Source: Steinernema hermaphroditum
Lineage: Eukaryota; Nematoda; Chromadorea; Rhabditida; Steinernematidae
DNA: 64,000 bases
Reading direction: 5' to 3'
NCBI GenBank assembly: GCA_030435675.1
Contig: CM059625.1
Span: forward strand, 5,146,001 to 5,210,000
Shown in pieces: positions 24,773-36,610 of the stretch; position 1 is the stretch's first letter; the number at the start of each line of letters is the position of its first letter. The notes beneath the pieces were generated by a model that made no database searches, was not told the DNA's origin, and saw only the letters and a list, made by a program, of their open reading frames with translations. Both the position numbers and the translations under genes were made by a program.

Positions 24773-27700
24773 CTATATTTGGACAGAGCGAGGAGAGGGG
24801 CTGCGAATGGGCCATACAGAGGGATCGCTTACTCCGAGTTCCTGCTTTGACTCGCTGCCGTCCTCGCTGAGTTTACGCGGACGTCCGAAGTAGGTGAGCG
24901 AGTGACGCCGCTTCGAACTGTACTGCTCTTTGCTCACGGGGAACAGCGTACTGTAGAGGTTGCCGAAGAAAACGGTGAACGTGGCCCCGAAGAACGACAT
25001 GAGGTACGGAGACCTGTAAGAGTTCCCTCATCAATCGTTCTAGCTGTCAACGTTTTCGCTCGGCCATGTTTCAGGTTGGCTATTTTGATGACGCACTGAC
25101 GTGACTAATGAGCCAATCAGTTGAGGCGCTAGCTTCCCCCAGCGGCCGCGCTTACCACCAATTAGTCACGCATGTCTTGCCAATTAATTGGCTCCCAAGG
25201 GAATAAGGAAATCGCTTACATTCTGGCCAGGTAGAAAACGTCGGGGTTCCCGTAGTGCGCGTCGTATCGGGTTGTCTGTTCACGGATCGTGAAGTTCGCT
25301 CCATTGCAACCTTCGAGTGACGAATTCGTTGGCAGAAAGTAGCCTAGAGTTAATTGCATATTGAAGCACGTGTCCAGTCACACGGAGTTTGTTTACCTTT
25401 GAAAGGATTTTCGAAGAACGTCCACGTGCTGTAGCTGATCACGAGGGTGATTACGGTAATGTACGCGAAGAGCACAGCACGGCCCGAAACTTTGGGGAAG
25501 AATATTCCGAGAAGGAATATTCCAGTTACCGGTCCATTAAACCCACTGAGTAAACCAAACGAGGCCTGAAAGATGAAAAATGAATATGGAAGAAGCGGGA
25601 ACGGCATCACGAACCCGAACAATGCCTCCAAGAGGACCCGCTGCGAATGCAACACCAGTAGCCACAAATCCGCACAAAACTACCAGTACCTAAAAGGAAC
25701 TGTTAGGAGCGCGGACTACGGTAGCCCTCGCGTGCCTTGTTCAGTCTTAAAGCTCCTTCTTCTGAAATCCTGTCGGCAGTCAACGGCTTGAGGAAGTCTT
25801 CATAAATGACCGCACCGGCGCTGTTCACTCCGGTGGAGACGGTGCTCAGCGTAGTTGCTGACATACACGCAAGGAAGAGACCCGATAATCCTTCAAGTGA
25901 CCCTGAAATTACACAGTTTATAGATCGAGAGCTGCAAGCACGGAGGCGATACCATCATTGCTTAGGACTTTAACCGCGAAGAGAACAACCAGTTGATCGG
26001 AACCCTTGATTTCACCCGTTTCCAAAGGGTTGCAATAGTAGAAGTAGGCGAGCATGACGATGCCGATGGTGCATGACATGCACGTGAGGGCAATGTAAAG
26101 GGGAATGGTCAGACGAACGACCGTTTGGACTGGAAGCATTGCTAATTACTCACAATCGCCAATGTTCTCAGCCTACCAGCTTGGGCCGTTGGCAAGCAGT
26201 TGTAACGCTGGACGGACATTTGACTCGTGCCATGAACTCCCATCCAGAATACGGTACCGCCAAAGAGAAGAATCCATGCGCTGTAGTACTGAAAAAAGAG
26301 CACATTATACCTTCGTTATGTAGCTTATAAGCGGTGATTTTCAATGAAAAATTGCGCTAGCGATCTTGCTGTTCTGCTCGTGTGTTCAAAGGTCAAACTG
26401 TAATGTGCTCGCCGTACCTGGGCAGGATTCGGATCGAACCGCATTGCGTTCTCCACTCGTTTGCTTTCTTGGAGTACCTCGATGACCCGACCGACACCGC
26501 CTGCGTCCATAGTTCCTGAAAACGATGATCTAATTAGGCGCTTCAAGACGCCGTTAACGAACCTTTAACAATCAAAATGCCGATTCCAATGTACATTAAA
26601 GCTGCTTGAAGTGTGTCCGTCCAGATGACAGCGCGCACTCCGCCGATGGCCGTGTAGAAGGTGCAGACCATGCCGATGGTGAGAATAAGCGTCCAGGTGG
26701 ACATGCCTGTGACCCCGGAAAGGGCGAACGAGGGCCCGTAGATGACGACTCCCTGGGACATGAGCGTTTGCAGGACGAAGGTGGCGGCGGCGCATTTGCG
26801 AAGGGCGACGGAGTGGAAACGAAGCTCGAGATACTCGTAAATGGAAGTGGAGTTCAGCTGGTAGAAGATTGGCAGAAAGACGATCGAGTTGATGATGAGC
26901 GCGATGGAACAGGAGAGATAGTAGAGGATCCATAGCAGCCCTATAAGACGGTCGTCAGGCAAACGTCGTATACTTTCCAAAAATCGGTCCAAAAAAGGAA
27001 AATACAAATGTTTGCGTTGCCTGCGTGTCCCCTAATCACAACAACAAAGCTTGATACCCGTTTTTTGATAAAAACAACGCAATGGTTTGCTCACGTATTA
27101 CGTATCGTTTTATGGTAGCTTTGGACGAAAGACCAACTGGCACCGGCTGTTCAAACGGAACGCTTGCATAAGATGTGTTCGCTTTTTGCACCACTCCGCG
27201 ATAAGAGAGCATTTGCTAGGAGCAAAGTTCAATTTGAGGGGTTGTTAGGCATTGTCCCAACAAAAAAACGTTGGCGCCTTGTTGGCTCACTGCAGCAGTC
27301 CCTCAAGAGGCAAACGTTTTCCGCACCTTTTCAGATTTCAGCATTTTCTCTTAAGAATGCTGTTTTCCTTTTGAATATATGACATTTCGAAACGTCTCTT
27401 CGTACGACTAATTGGATGTTTCCGAATAGGAAACGATAATGATTGTCAACAAATTCAAAGAATTACCTCGATCGAAGATTTCGGCCGGTGTACCCAACAG
27501 CGTGATGCCCGAGAGGAAGGTCGACGTCAACGAGAGAGCGACGGGAACTATCGGCATCCGCCTTCCTCCCAGATGGTAGTTATCCGTCTGAACCTGTAGC
27601 TATGGGGTACGGTAATCTCGACTGAGGGTCACTCACCACATCGGGATTGCCCTTCTTGCTGTTCTTCTCGATATGTTCCTTGATGGCATAGTACAGCCCG

Positions 27701-27774
27701 ACGAATATGGACAGTGAGAGGAAGGCGACAAAGATTACGTAGTCTGTGGCTGAGAGTGAGTACACATGAGTCAT
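24773..27774 (-). CDS. SLC5-family sodium-coupled transporter (SMCT/SMVT-like)
   Basis: Eleven exons are inferred, from the 5' end: 27774-27637, 27587-27467, 26940-26563, 26515-26418, 26288-26177, 26129-25953, 25902-25720, 25679-25615, 25565-25397, 25343-25220 and 25013-24773 (1806 nt, 601 aa). SLC5 landmarks appear in order: TDNYHLGGRRM then TFLSGITLLGTPAE in TM1-2; YEYLELRF after TM3; GVVIYGPSFAL; TAIGGVRAVIWTDTLQA (the classic SLC5 segment); and SGLFLACMSATTLSTVS with NSAGAVIYEDFLKP. These place it near the monocarboxylate (SLC5A8/12), multivitamin (SLC5A6) and iodide carriers; the substrate cannot be told from sequence. The C-terminus is cytosolic and serine-rich. ATTCCAG directly precedes the start ATG. 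The donor of the 25679-25615 exon could also be 6 nt earlier (25621). Confidence 0.9.
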
Positions 27775-30700
27775 CTGGAATAGACGCCTTGAAACTTGTC
27801 CCATCTCTGTGGGACTGGTCGATTCGAAGCTAGCCAGAAGCCGACCGCTCGGCACGGGCTCTGACTGCGCGAATGAAGCGGATCCGCCTAAGGGCACCAC
27901 GTGCGCATGTGCTTGAGTGCCAATAAGCGCATTACCTAGCCGCAGCTCCTCGCACCTACTTGCAACGCGCCAATTCATTGAGGGGCAGCTGGGTGGGACT
28001 TCATCAACTCCACCTCCTCGTGGGCCGTCCCACCGTACGCGAATCGTCCGCCCTTTCGCGACATCGGCAACTATGAATGCAAAATATAAAACTGCTGCAT
28101 GAAGTGACGGTGTGCAGAATGGCGGCGCCGCGCTGCCATAGGGCGCCGAGAGAGAATCGGGCACCTCAAATTGATGAGGCGAACCAAAAACAGGCGCGCG
28201 CGGGCGAACACTGTTTTCATCCAGCGCACGGTTTATGACACCTAATCAGAAGGGGCGAACGTTGTCTGATCGGCTGTTGTGTTGCCGCTGTCGCGCCGTC
28301 GCTCGAACTTGGTCACATCGCGGTGCAACAAGGAAACGACGGCGATTCGCGACAAAAATATGATAATCGCCGGAAAAACGATCAACGCCGCAGCACAAGT
28401 TGCAAATGACGCCAGTGTTGGCGTTTCAATAAATAAATAGTGGACACGAAAGCCCTATTGGCGCAGTTGCGCGCAGCTCGGGTGCAAATAAGCGCTGTGC
28501 GGAAGCACGAAGAACAGCGGACGGCAAGAGGCAAACCGACACGCCGGAACCTTCGGGACAACCGTCGTTCTCGCAATGGTGCGAGACTGATATTATGAAC
28601 TCAGAAGAGTGCGGCGTCGTCGAGAAGGGCGATGCGTTCCGAAGGCCGATCTGATTCACAGATATGATGACAACGAGCAGGAGAAGGAGGATCGAATAGA
28701 AGAAGGAGAAGAAGAGCGAACGCGGAGAAGTTGACAGCGAAAGCGGGCAACCACTTTTGTATCTCATTATGCAAATACGACTGCACTCGGGAGGCACAGG
28801 CACAAGACGCCAAGGGCTTTGGTGGCACGAAAACAGCTTCTTTTTCAGCCTTGCACCCACATGCCGACACGCAAAACATCTTCACCGCAATCGCCGGGGC
28901 GCTGATGGCGGTAGAGCACAATCAGCTGATAGATATATCGAGTGGATAAAGCGGGCACGGGCACAGAAAGTGGTATGAAAGCGGGCGAGAGAAGGAGAGA
29001 GGTGCAACAACAATAGCGGTCGAATCGGACGATGCCAAATGCCGAATTCATATCCGTTCGTGCCACATTTTTCAGCAGCTTCCAGATTACCGTTTGCAGT
29101 CGCGCAATCCACTATTCTCTTCGATGAAGGCGACGATCCAGGTGATCGGTGTCGGTTTTTCGACTCCGTCGTGGCTTCCAAAGCGCGATTCTCGTTATCG
29201 ACCGTGAAATAAGGAGAGCACCGAACGTAGAAACATCGTGATGTACGTGTTGACAGCGACCGAATATATATTGCAAAAGCACTTTAAAACACGATTTTCG
29301 CCTAGAAAGCTGTGGTACCGTCGTCGGCAGACAGTTGTTGCTTCGCAGTCGCTCCGTTTTCGATTCAGTTCGCGCTCGTCGAATCGAGCAATAAACTATA
29401 GCCAAACGCTGTCTCATACTGACCTTTGGTTGCATGAACCGCTGGGAAGTTCAAGATGAAAAAGAACGAAACGAAATCGAACGGCAACGTCGAGAAATAT
29501 GCTCTCGAAGCGGCAGCAGGTGTGCGCGTTGCTGTATATTTAAAAGTGAACTGCATTCAACAGGCAATAAGATCACGGAAAGGCGCTTGCGGCTTAGCTG
29601 GTGACAGCGTCTCATTAAAATGCGCTCATTTGCATAGTGTACCGTACTGACAATGGCGAAGAGAGCGCTGTGAGTGCAAGCACGCGACCATTTTGTTTAC
29701 ACTGCGTGTGTAACACGCAACAATATTGAGTTTTTTTGGGTGAAAAATGACTGAGGAGACGAGGTGGATTCGTGAGCGAAATCAAAGAAAATAGAAAAGT
29801 TCGCTACATAGAGACGAACAGCTGCTCGAAGAGGACTGAAACGCGCAAGCCGAAAAGGATCCGTTCCGTCCCTGAGGCCGTTGCTCGTCTCTTTTTTGCC
29901 TCGTACTCCTTCTTCTTGCTCTTTTTCTCCTCCCTCGTTCAATATTTGTGGGTCAAGCCATGCTAGAGTCTCTTTCTCTCTCCGTTTTTTTCCTCTTCCC
30001 CGTTTCTTGTCTCTTTTTTCTCTTCCCAAACACACACTATAAGATTGTTGTTTTTCATAGCGGTGAAAAGGAACGAGCTGTTTACGAACGGCCTTTGCGA
30101 CGGCGACGGCAAGCCCTTGAAGCCTTTTCTGTAGCCGCCCCGAGCTGCACTTGAATCATCCCCCGCACCGAGCCGAATATCGCAGAATCGCGTGGCATCT
30201 GCGGCCCGTGTGCTGCCGTTGATTGAGATCCGAGATAAGGAGCTCGTCCGCGTACCGTTCGCGAGATAATCACTCACGCAGAGAACTCTCTTTCTGTCTG
30301 CGATCGGATCACTCAGCCAGGCAGTCACCGATGAGCCAGTTAGTCTCACTCTGACAGCCGCCCGCCAGGAGATAACATTCAGCCGTTTTCTTCCTTCTCC
30401 TTCGTCTCGCCAACCGAATCTCGCCACTCGCCCGCAGAACAACCCGCTTTGCTCGCAACACACGTTTGACAACTTTCCCACAGGATCGCGTCAACATTCG
30501 CGACTCGTTGTCTCTGTCTCCGTCTCGTTCGCTCCATCTCTTTTCGGGCAGAAACGACTTGGAAGAGAGAGAGAATGAAGTAAAATTACACATATCGATC
30601 ACTTGTCGTTTGCTCCAGCTTCAGCCTGGCTGGCTGGCCATCTAGTCTGCACTCGTTTGGCACCAAAAAAATCGTCCCTCTTTGTGTGCTTTTGTCGTCT

Positions 30701-33700
30701 TCCTGCGTTCGCTGAGGCCCGCGGGCGGCCGTCGCCGCATTGTCATTCATTTCAATTTATTCGGATTAACTGTGTGCTCAACGTGAATATGAATACATCG
30801 ATGGCGATCGTTGCGTTCAAAAACGGACTTTCATTGCTGTTCGAAAACGAGCATCGGACCGATTGCCTTGCCGGTGGTGCTGTTTGTGCCGTTGCCATCG
30901 GTTCCGGTTGTGATGTTTGCGAATCTAAAACACATAAACCGGCATGAATTATGATAATATTTTCAAAATATTGAATTATGTCGAGCAGAGACGTCTTCCG
31001 AACTCATGTCAGCCGACAACCTTGAAGCGACAATTAATCAAGCCGAAATAACAATGCACTTGTCCCGCATCTGTCGATACTGTACTTCGACTGAACTCTC
31101 GCGTAACATACATTTCCATCTGCTCGGAGACGATGACTTCTTCGCTGCTGCTGCTGCTGCTGCTACTGCCACTCGAGTTAGTCTACAAAACGTGCAATGT
31201 ATAAGAAGGTCTGCAGCTGCCGGCTTCTTTCAGATGAGTTGTCAAACAAAGCAGATCAGTATCAAGATCGCCTTGAAAATGTACTGTCTCCCACGTTTCA
31301 GCGATGAGGAAAAAACGGACGAGAAACAGATTGACATCATGGTGCACAAACGCAAATAGAATCACACAGTAAGGGCCAGTTGATGACAGGAAATCCGCCT
31401 GTCCACGGGCACTAAACATAGGCGATACGAAATAGAATGAAGATAGCGTTGATGGATTTAGTGGTAATGGATTTCTGGAACTCATTTAGCACCTTAATCA
31501 CAACTTTCAGTTTCTAATTTAGCGACACATTCGGGGAAAATTACAGGTTGCGCTTGTACAAAATTAATCAAAAATCACTTATTTATGCTGTACACGATTT
31601 CGGAGTTTACAAGTATCTTACAGTAAACGACTGCTTCGACAGATGACTTGTGGCACAGCAGTGACTTAAGTGAATTTCTGATTAATTTTATGTCTTCGAT
31701 TGACTGAATTAAAAGCAATGTTTAGTCTTCACATTCAGGAAACCAATTACCGAGACTATGCCAAATTGTTTTGCTCTTCGTACTAACTCTCTAAAAGACT
31801 TAATCGTTAAATTGATGGTGCTCATAAACGACTGAGGTGAGTGTCGTCCAAGCACTTTTCCTAATTCACGGAGGCACTTTACCGTTGCATTACGTCAACG
31901 AAGTAGAAAATTGCTTCGCAAAACGAAGGATGGAGTTGATCGAGGTGTGTACTTTAAAAATTACGCAGTAAATGATGCCCGTATCGTAAAACGACTGTGT
32001 CCGGAGGCACAGTAGCGCTTGCTCTTTTGTACTCAAAGATGTCGCCGGACCGACGAGAAAGTCTTGAAACTCCATTTTGCAGAAGGAAGCCTTGTTTAGC
32101 AGTCTGAAATTGCAAACTGCTAGTTGTAAATTTTGCCATTTACCACAGCAAATTGTTTGCGTCACCCTATCCATCTCAAAAATAGCCCTTTCACCTGAAC
32201 ATTGTCCGGTTTCTCACGTGGTGAATTCGTTAAAAATAGTAGAAAACCGTGTTTCCTCGCACTGGCTCAAAACGGCACCCCAAATAGCCTCGCTTTCACA
32301 ATGCCGGCCTCTTCGAAGAATCCATTGACGCACTTCCTTTTCATCTCACACGAACACCTTTTGAATTTGTTGCAAACATTACGATGACTCTTAGCCTTTT
32401 GCATCTGGGCCCATTGTGAACGAGTGCGGCGCCGGTGAACCACGCTACTGACACAAAAACGCCAGGAAGACAAAGATGTTATTCAATCACTGCTCTCGTT
32501 CGTTGTCATTTTCGTCTGCAAAACTCCCCTTTTGTGGGTGGCGGCACATGACCCATAGTGCTGGCTGAGATCAGTTACAGTCGTCGTACCTCGATGACGG
32601 TTGTAAACCGACTTCGAAAACAGACAACAAGCACTTTGCACTTTGTCAAAGACTTCGGGAAGACGGAGAAATTCGCTTTTCACCGTCAAAACATTGGATC
32701 GTCAACGTCGGACTGTTCTTCCATGAGAGCAGCTAGGAGACTTTTTGTCTAAACTGCACTACTTCCGATGGAAAAGTACAATCTGCAGATGCAAGAAGTA
32801 GGTCAAAGAATTTTCTGCGAAATTTCATATACAGAAATTGCTGAAAACGCAATTGAGATTGTGTTTACAGTTAGTCTGTGTCATAGTTATCACCTTAGTC
32901 AACATGGATAAACGCAAGCTGACGACAAAGTGAGAAGAAGCAATTGAAGAAGCAAAAGAAGCAAATGTAAAAACAGGATCTGGGCATGAATCCGTCCCTC
33001 ATACTCCATCAGCTCTGATTCTCTGAGGTCACAAAAATGGGCTTGTCTGTGCTATTTTTAACGAAACTTCGCATAAAATAATGTTAATTTCAATGCAAAA
33101 AAAAGGAAACTAATGGAAATTAGCTCGATTAAATGCCGTTCCCTTTCGAATTTCGTATGCATTAGCCTCATCAGACGTGAAGAAAATCTCACCGGCTTCA
33201 TTCCCTGAACGGCTCGTGTGAATGCTGAGTAATTACGCTCATGAGAAACAGAACGGCCTGTTTATGTGGCCATATTTAATTATGGAACAGGGTACAAAGA
33301 CTAGGACTAGCTTTTCTCTCATAGACGGCTTGAATACGGGGAAAATTGTGCACGGCAGTAAACAAACATTTTCTTATATGAGTCAGCTCCATAACGAATT
33401 GCCACTGGAAAATACTGAAGAATAGAAAAGGCAGAATTGGAAGGGTAAGCTGTGCTTGGACCTGCATCGTCAGAACGTTCCAGTGACCTTTCTCATTGCT
33501 CACTTGAATGGTTAATGCCAATATGGAAAAGCTAAATTTAAATTTAGTGCTGGAAGCAGAAGCTAATGAAGAATATCCCCTTAGAAATGTGCATACACTA
33601 TTTCAAAAAGTTGGTTGTGATGGTATTGAGTCCCTTTGCGTCATAAGAAGTCACGTGGACAGACATCAGCGTGCAGGAGACGACGTTAGTCCGGCTTAGA

Positions 33701-33755
33701 GTGACTAACACCGGATTTCTCTTGATTCTAGACTATTCTATCGCGGTTTGGATTG
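27775..33755. other. Six-kilobase gene-poor interval upstream of the SLC5 gene
   Basis: The SLC5 frame remains open to 28164, but it crosses an acceptor at the ATG, so this is probably 5' UTR or promoter. GA- and CT-rich stretches at 28.6-28.7, 29.9-30.0 and 30.5 kb produce long spurious frames on both strands. A frame at 31006-31359 (+) contains a (GCT)n-type repeat coding seven alanines at about 31145-31170. No family was recognised anywhere in the interval. Confidence 0.4.
31145..31170 (+). repeat. Short GCT trinucleotide repeat
   Basis: About seven tandem GCT units, then an ACT interruption. It falls inside a 117-codon frame (31006-31359) of doubtful coding status. Confidence 0.6.
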
Positions 33756-33965
33756 TTATGATGATGGTTTAAGGCTTGTTGAAATGATCCCCCTTTGGAC
33801 GTATTGTTTCGAAAAACGAAAAACAATCAGAAGCACATATCGCAAAAACGAAACTGAACTTATCTGTAGTCTTTTCTGAAAGGCTTCTTGACATACCGTA
33901 GTCTTGCCGTCAGCATAGATAAGGGCGATTACGGCGAAAAATACGATAAGCGATCGAGGCGACAT
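33756..33965 (-). CDS. Small secreted-protein candidate (first exon or complete)
   Basis: The frame MSPRSLIVFFAVIALIYADG gives a good signal peptide with cleavage likely after ADG or nearby. A TATA box (TATATAAAAAG, minus strand) lies at 34018-34027, about 53-60 bp upstream of the ATG, a convincing promoter spacing. A donor-like GTATGT follows the codons KTT, so the visible frame to 33756 may be partly intronic, or the protein may be a complete 69-residue product. No homology recognised. It lies head to tail with the secreted proline-rich gene at 34255-34590. Confidence 0.42.
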   Translation of the reverse strand: MSPRSLIVFFAVIALIYADGKTTVCQEAFQKRLQISSVSFLRYVLLIVFRFSKQYVQRGIISTSLKPSS

Positions 33966-34017
33966 GACTTCAACCACACTGATATGCCGTACTCCTCAAC
34001 ACCGTATCCTGGACCCC

Positions 34018-34027
34018 TTTTTATATA
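34018..34027 (-). promoter_or_regulatory. TATA box of the small secreted-protein candidate
   Basis: Minus-strand TATATAAAAAG-like element about 53 bp upstream of the ATG at 33965. The distance fits a transcription start close to 33995. Confidence 0.5.
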
Positions 34028-34254
34028 AACTGTTTAATTCGATTATTGATGTTTTGAGACGCGAAGAGCGCAAAAGCCGACTCAAAGGGACCGAAACTCT
34101 TTATTTTGAAAGGAACAACCAAATATACACATGAGTCAGACTGTAATTCAGTTATGCCATCCTGTAGTCGGAAACCGGAGAGCTCAAGGAGAGATCAGCG
34201 TGGTGTTATGGCCTGAAAAAGAGCAGCATGAAGACTGTTTTCCTAGAGCGCCAC

Positions 34255-34590
34255 TCACTTGTAGCGCATGTGAATGTATTCAAACTCCGCTAGCTGATTT
34301 TCTGACTCATTCGTAGTTTTTGCCATGCTTGCGGCGGTCCCATTTCCTGAACGAATGCCTTCGATGGGGGCGAGGGTCGGAAGTGTCGGGAGAGTGACAG
34401 GAGCGGCCGGAGGCAGAGTTGGGAGAGGTGGCAAAGTCGGGAGCGGAGGAAGTGTTGGTATACCTGGCATCGTTGATGGGATTGCGACCCCCGGAGACTT
34501 TGTCGTCCCACCGAGGGGCTCCTCTGCGGAGTGTACAGTGGAAATGACACCGATGAGGACAAATGCAAGCTTAAAAAGGAGCAGCTCCAT
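34255..34590 (-). CDS. Secreted proline/threonine/leucine-repeat protein
   Basis: A single-exon frame of 111 aa. The N-terminus MELLLFKLAFVLIGVISTVHS is a clear signal peptide, with probable cleavage before AEEP. Residues about 40-75 hold repeats of the unit TLPPLP or a close variant (roughly six units), then a Ser/Thr/Asn-rich stretch with two N-glycosylation sequons (NGT, NES) and an end in HMRYK. There are no cysteines after the signal peptide. A TTTAAAAAG element lies about 80 bp upstream of the ATG. Low-complexity secreted proteins of this type occur among nematode cuticle, egg-shell and excretory products; the role here is unknown. Confidence 0.6.
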   Translation of the reverse strand: MELLLFKLAFVLIGVISTVHSAEEPLGGTTKSPGVAIPSTMPGIPTLPPLPTLPPLPTLPPAAPVTLPTLPTLAPIEGIRSGNGTAASMAKTTNESENQLAEFEYIHMRYK

Positions 34591-35607
34591 AGAACAGGAT
34601 TAGAGTTTGAGTTTGCTCAAGAATAGAGTAGACGTAATTTCAATGAGAACAACGAGCTTTTTGCTCTCTTTTTAAACAGGGAGAAGTCTTATTATTGCAT
34701 AACAAGAGGTAAAGGTCTTCTCTGTTTACTTCGTTTTATCTATTCTTATACGTACATTCGTGGATGCCTTTCGTGCGTCAGCGCTGCAGCGAAACAACAA
34801 TCTGTTCACAACTTCCTGGTACATGCTTTGTGTCTGAGGTATAAGACTGCTGTGGACTGAGGACTGCGTTTGTGCTTTGTGCTTTTGTTGCGATGCCGAC
34901 ACCACACATGGTTCGTGTTTTGCTTTACGATTGGCACCTGCTTTCGCAAGAAATTGTGAAACCAGGGGAAATGTCGTACATGGACCTCAAAGTCACGGAG
35001 GAGGGGGGTCGTGGAAAATGCGAAATGTACGCTATCCACAGTCATCAAATATAACCTGAAATAACTCCTCAGATATGATACATAATAATCGCTTGTTTTT
35101 CTAACACGAGAAGCAAGATAAGGTTGGCCGATTCTGGACTGGAATCAGTTTCAATGTTACTGCGGAGCCTGCTTGCCGATTCTCTACGAAAGACAGAAAC
35201 AGGACCGACATGCCGATAAGAAAGGGTAGCCATTTACAGGTACAATGGACGAATCTGATTGGTGATGTTCTTATGCAAACTTGTGTTTGATTGATCCATG
35301 CAGAAAAGCGTCTTGCTGTGGGAACAATAGTAGAAAAGTGGAAAATTTCACTGAAAGGGAGCATTTTTACGTTTGAAGCTTTGACACTTATGCAACTGAT
35401 CCAACTTCAAACACTTGCCCTTTGTCTGTGGACAGTTTATAAAAATGGAAAGATAAAAGGCGTCAAAGGGTGTAACATTTCCTTTGATCGGTTGTTCTTA
35501 TTCATGTGTAAAGCATTATCGGCAATGAGTAATATTAAGACAAGATCTGTTGATCCACGAGCAGCGCTGCTTTCCATCCTTATGTTTCAGCTTTGATCTA
35601 TGCGTAG
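34591..35607. other. Intergenic stretch
   Basis: Several short frames. One at 35101-35364 (-) has a hydrophobic patch (LPFLIGMSVLFLSF) resembling a signal peptide, but no upstream start or promoter was seen. The 34872-35054 (+) frame is also unremarkable. Confidence 0.35.
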
Positions 35608-36128
35608 CGTTCAGAAGTAGCCGCTTCTCGCTGCGGCGATTCAGCTGATGTCGGTGGCACGTCCTGCCCTTCGCTCTATCAGGATGGCACAACCGTTCCC
35701 TCATTCAAAAAGAGAGGATGGACGGTAGGGAAGGAAACATTCGCCGATCCTTCGCCCAACGTCCTGTTGTTCACTGTGCGTGACCCGCTGCAAGCTTTAG
35801 TGTTTATGCGCATAGCGCTCTTTGCTGAGCGTTCCGTTCGTTCAGAAATGGTAAAAGACGATGGATATCGTCGAATGGACCTGTCGCCTACTGAAATTGC
35901 CGCCATGAACGTCCTGGTGAAACGTGAAAGATCCATAGGAGCCTTTCATACAAATTTATTTAGGCTGGCGCTTGTGGACCGTGTCGCTTTGATCCGCGCT
36001 TTCATCGTCCTGAGTCTACATTGAAGACAAAGTGGATTCCTCGCTTTACCGAGTTTGTGCGTCGCAAAGTAAACTCCATCCGCTTTAAGCGCGCAAAAGA
36101 AGATCGTTCAGCGCTTCTGCAGGAGTAA
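35608..36128 (+). pseudogene. Possible broken reading frame (one frameshift), unrecognised
   Basis: One frame runs open from 35608 to a TGA at 36024 (about 138 codons; polar, with RDPLQALVF and MNVLVKRERSIGAFH). The -1/+1 frame overlaps it and continues KTKWIPRFTEFVRRK to a TAA at 36126-36128. No GT-AG pair of realistic size can join the two, so a frameshift is the simplest explanation if both parts were once one gene. No start codon is evident at the 5' side, and no family is recognised. Could equally be chance, as the region is moderately GC-rich. Confidence 0.25.
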
Positions 36129-36610
36129 CTTTTTGGATGCAGATCCAATTCTTTTGATTGTAACTCTGTAACATTTACAGTTGTTCTTTGTCCAGCGACC
36201 AATCCAGCCTGCCCTTTTCAGTCGTCGGGTCTCTCAACGCTCACAATTGTTATTTTCACATGATCTTCTCGTGACTCAGTTCGATTTCTTGTATATTCCC
36301 ATAAAACCATTGCATTTCTGTGCGGAAGCCCTTGCGGAGGACACTGTTCGATTTCTTTCGCACAACGCGTTACGTCTTACAGGCAGAGCGGGCCCCTTTT
36401 ATAGTCATCGCCCGTGGTTGCGCCGCACTTTTATGGATTCTTTAAGGTCAGAGATCACCGGAATCGACGATAACAATTGCAGCACGATTTTTCGGATGGA
36501 AGCGAATAAATATCAACAAACATAGAAAATATGAAAACAAGGGAATTCAGCAGTATTTCAGAAACTCTGAAGTGAAAAAAAGTACAAAAGAAAGTAATAA
36601 ATATACAAGA

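Noticed and set aside
27775..28164. In-frame extension upstream of the SLC5 start
   Set aside because: An acceptor site abuts the ATG at 27774 and SLC5 proteins do not have such an N-terminus; probably UTR or promoter.
28601..30602. Many long frames in GA/CT-rich sequence
   Set aside because: Low-complexity composition explains the open frames; products are Arg/Ser/Lys-rich without domains.
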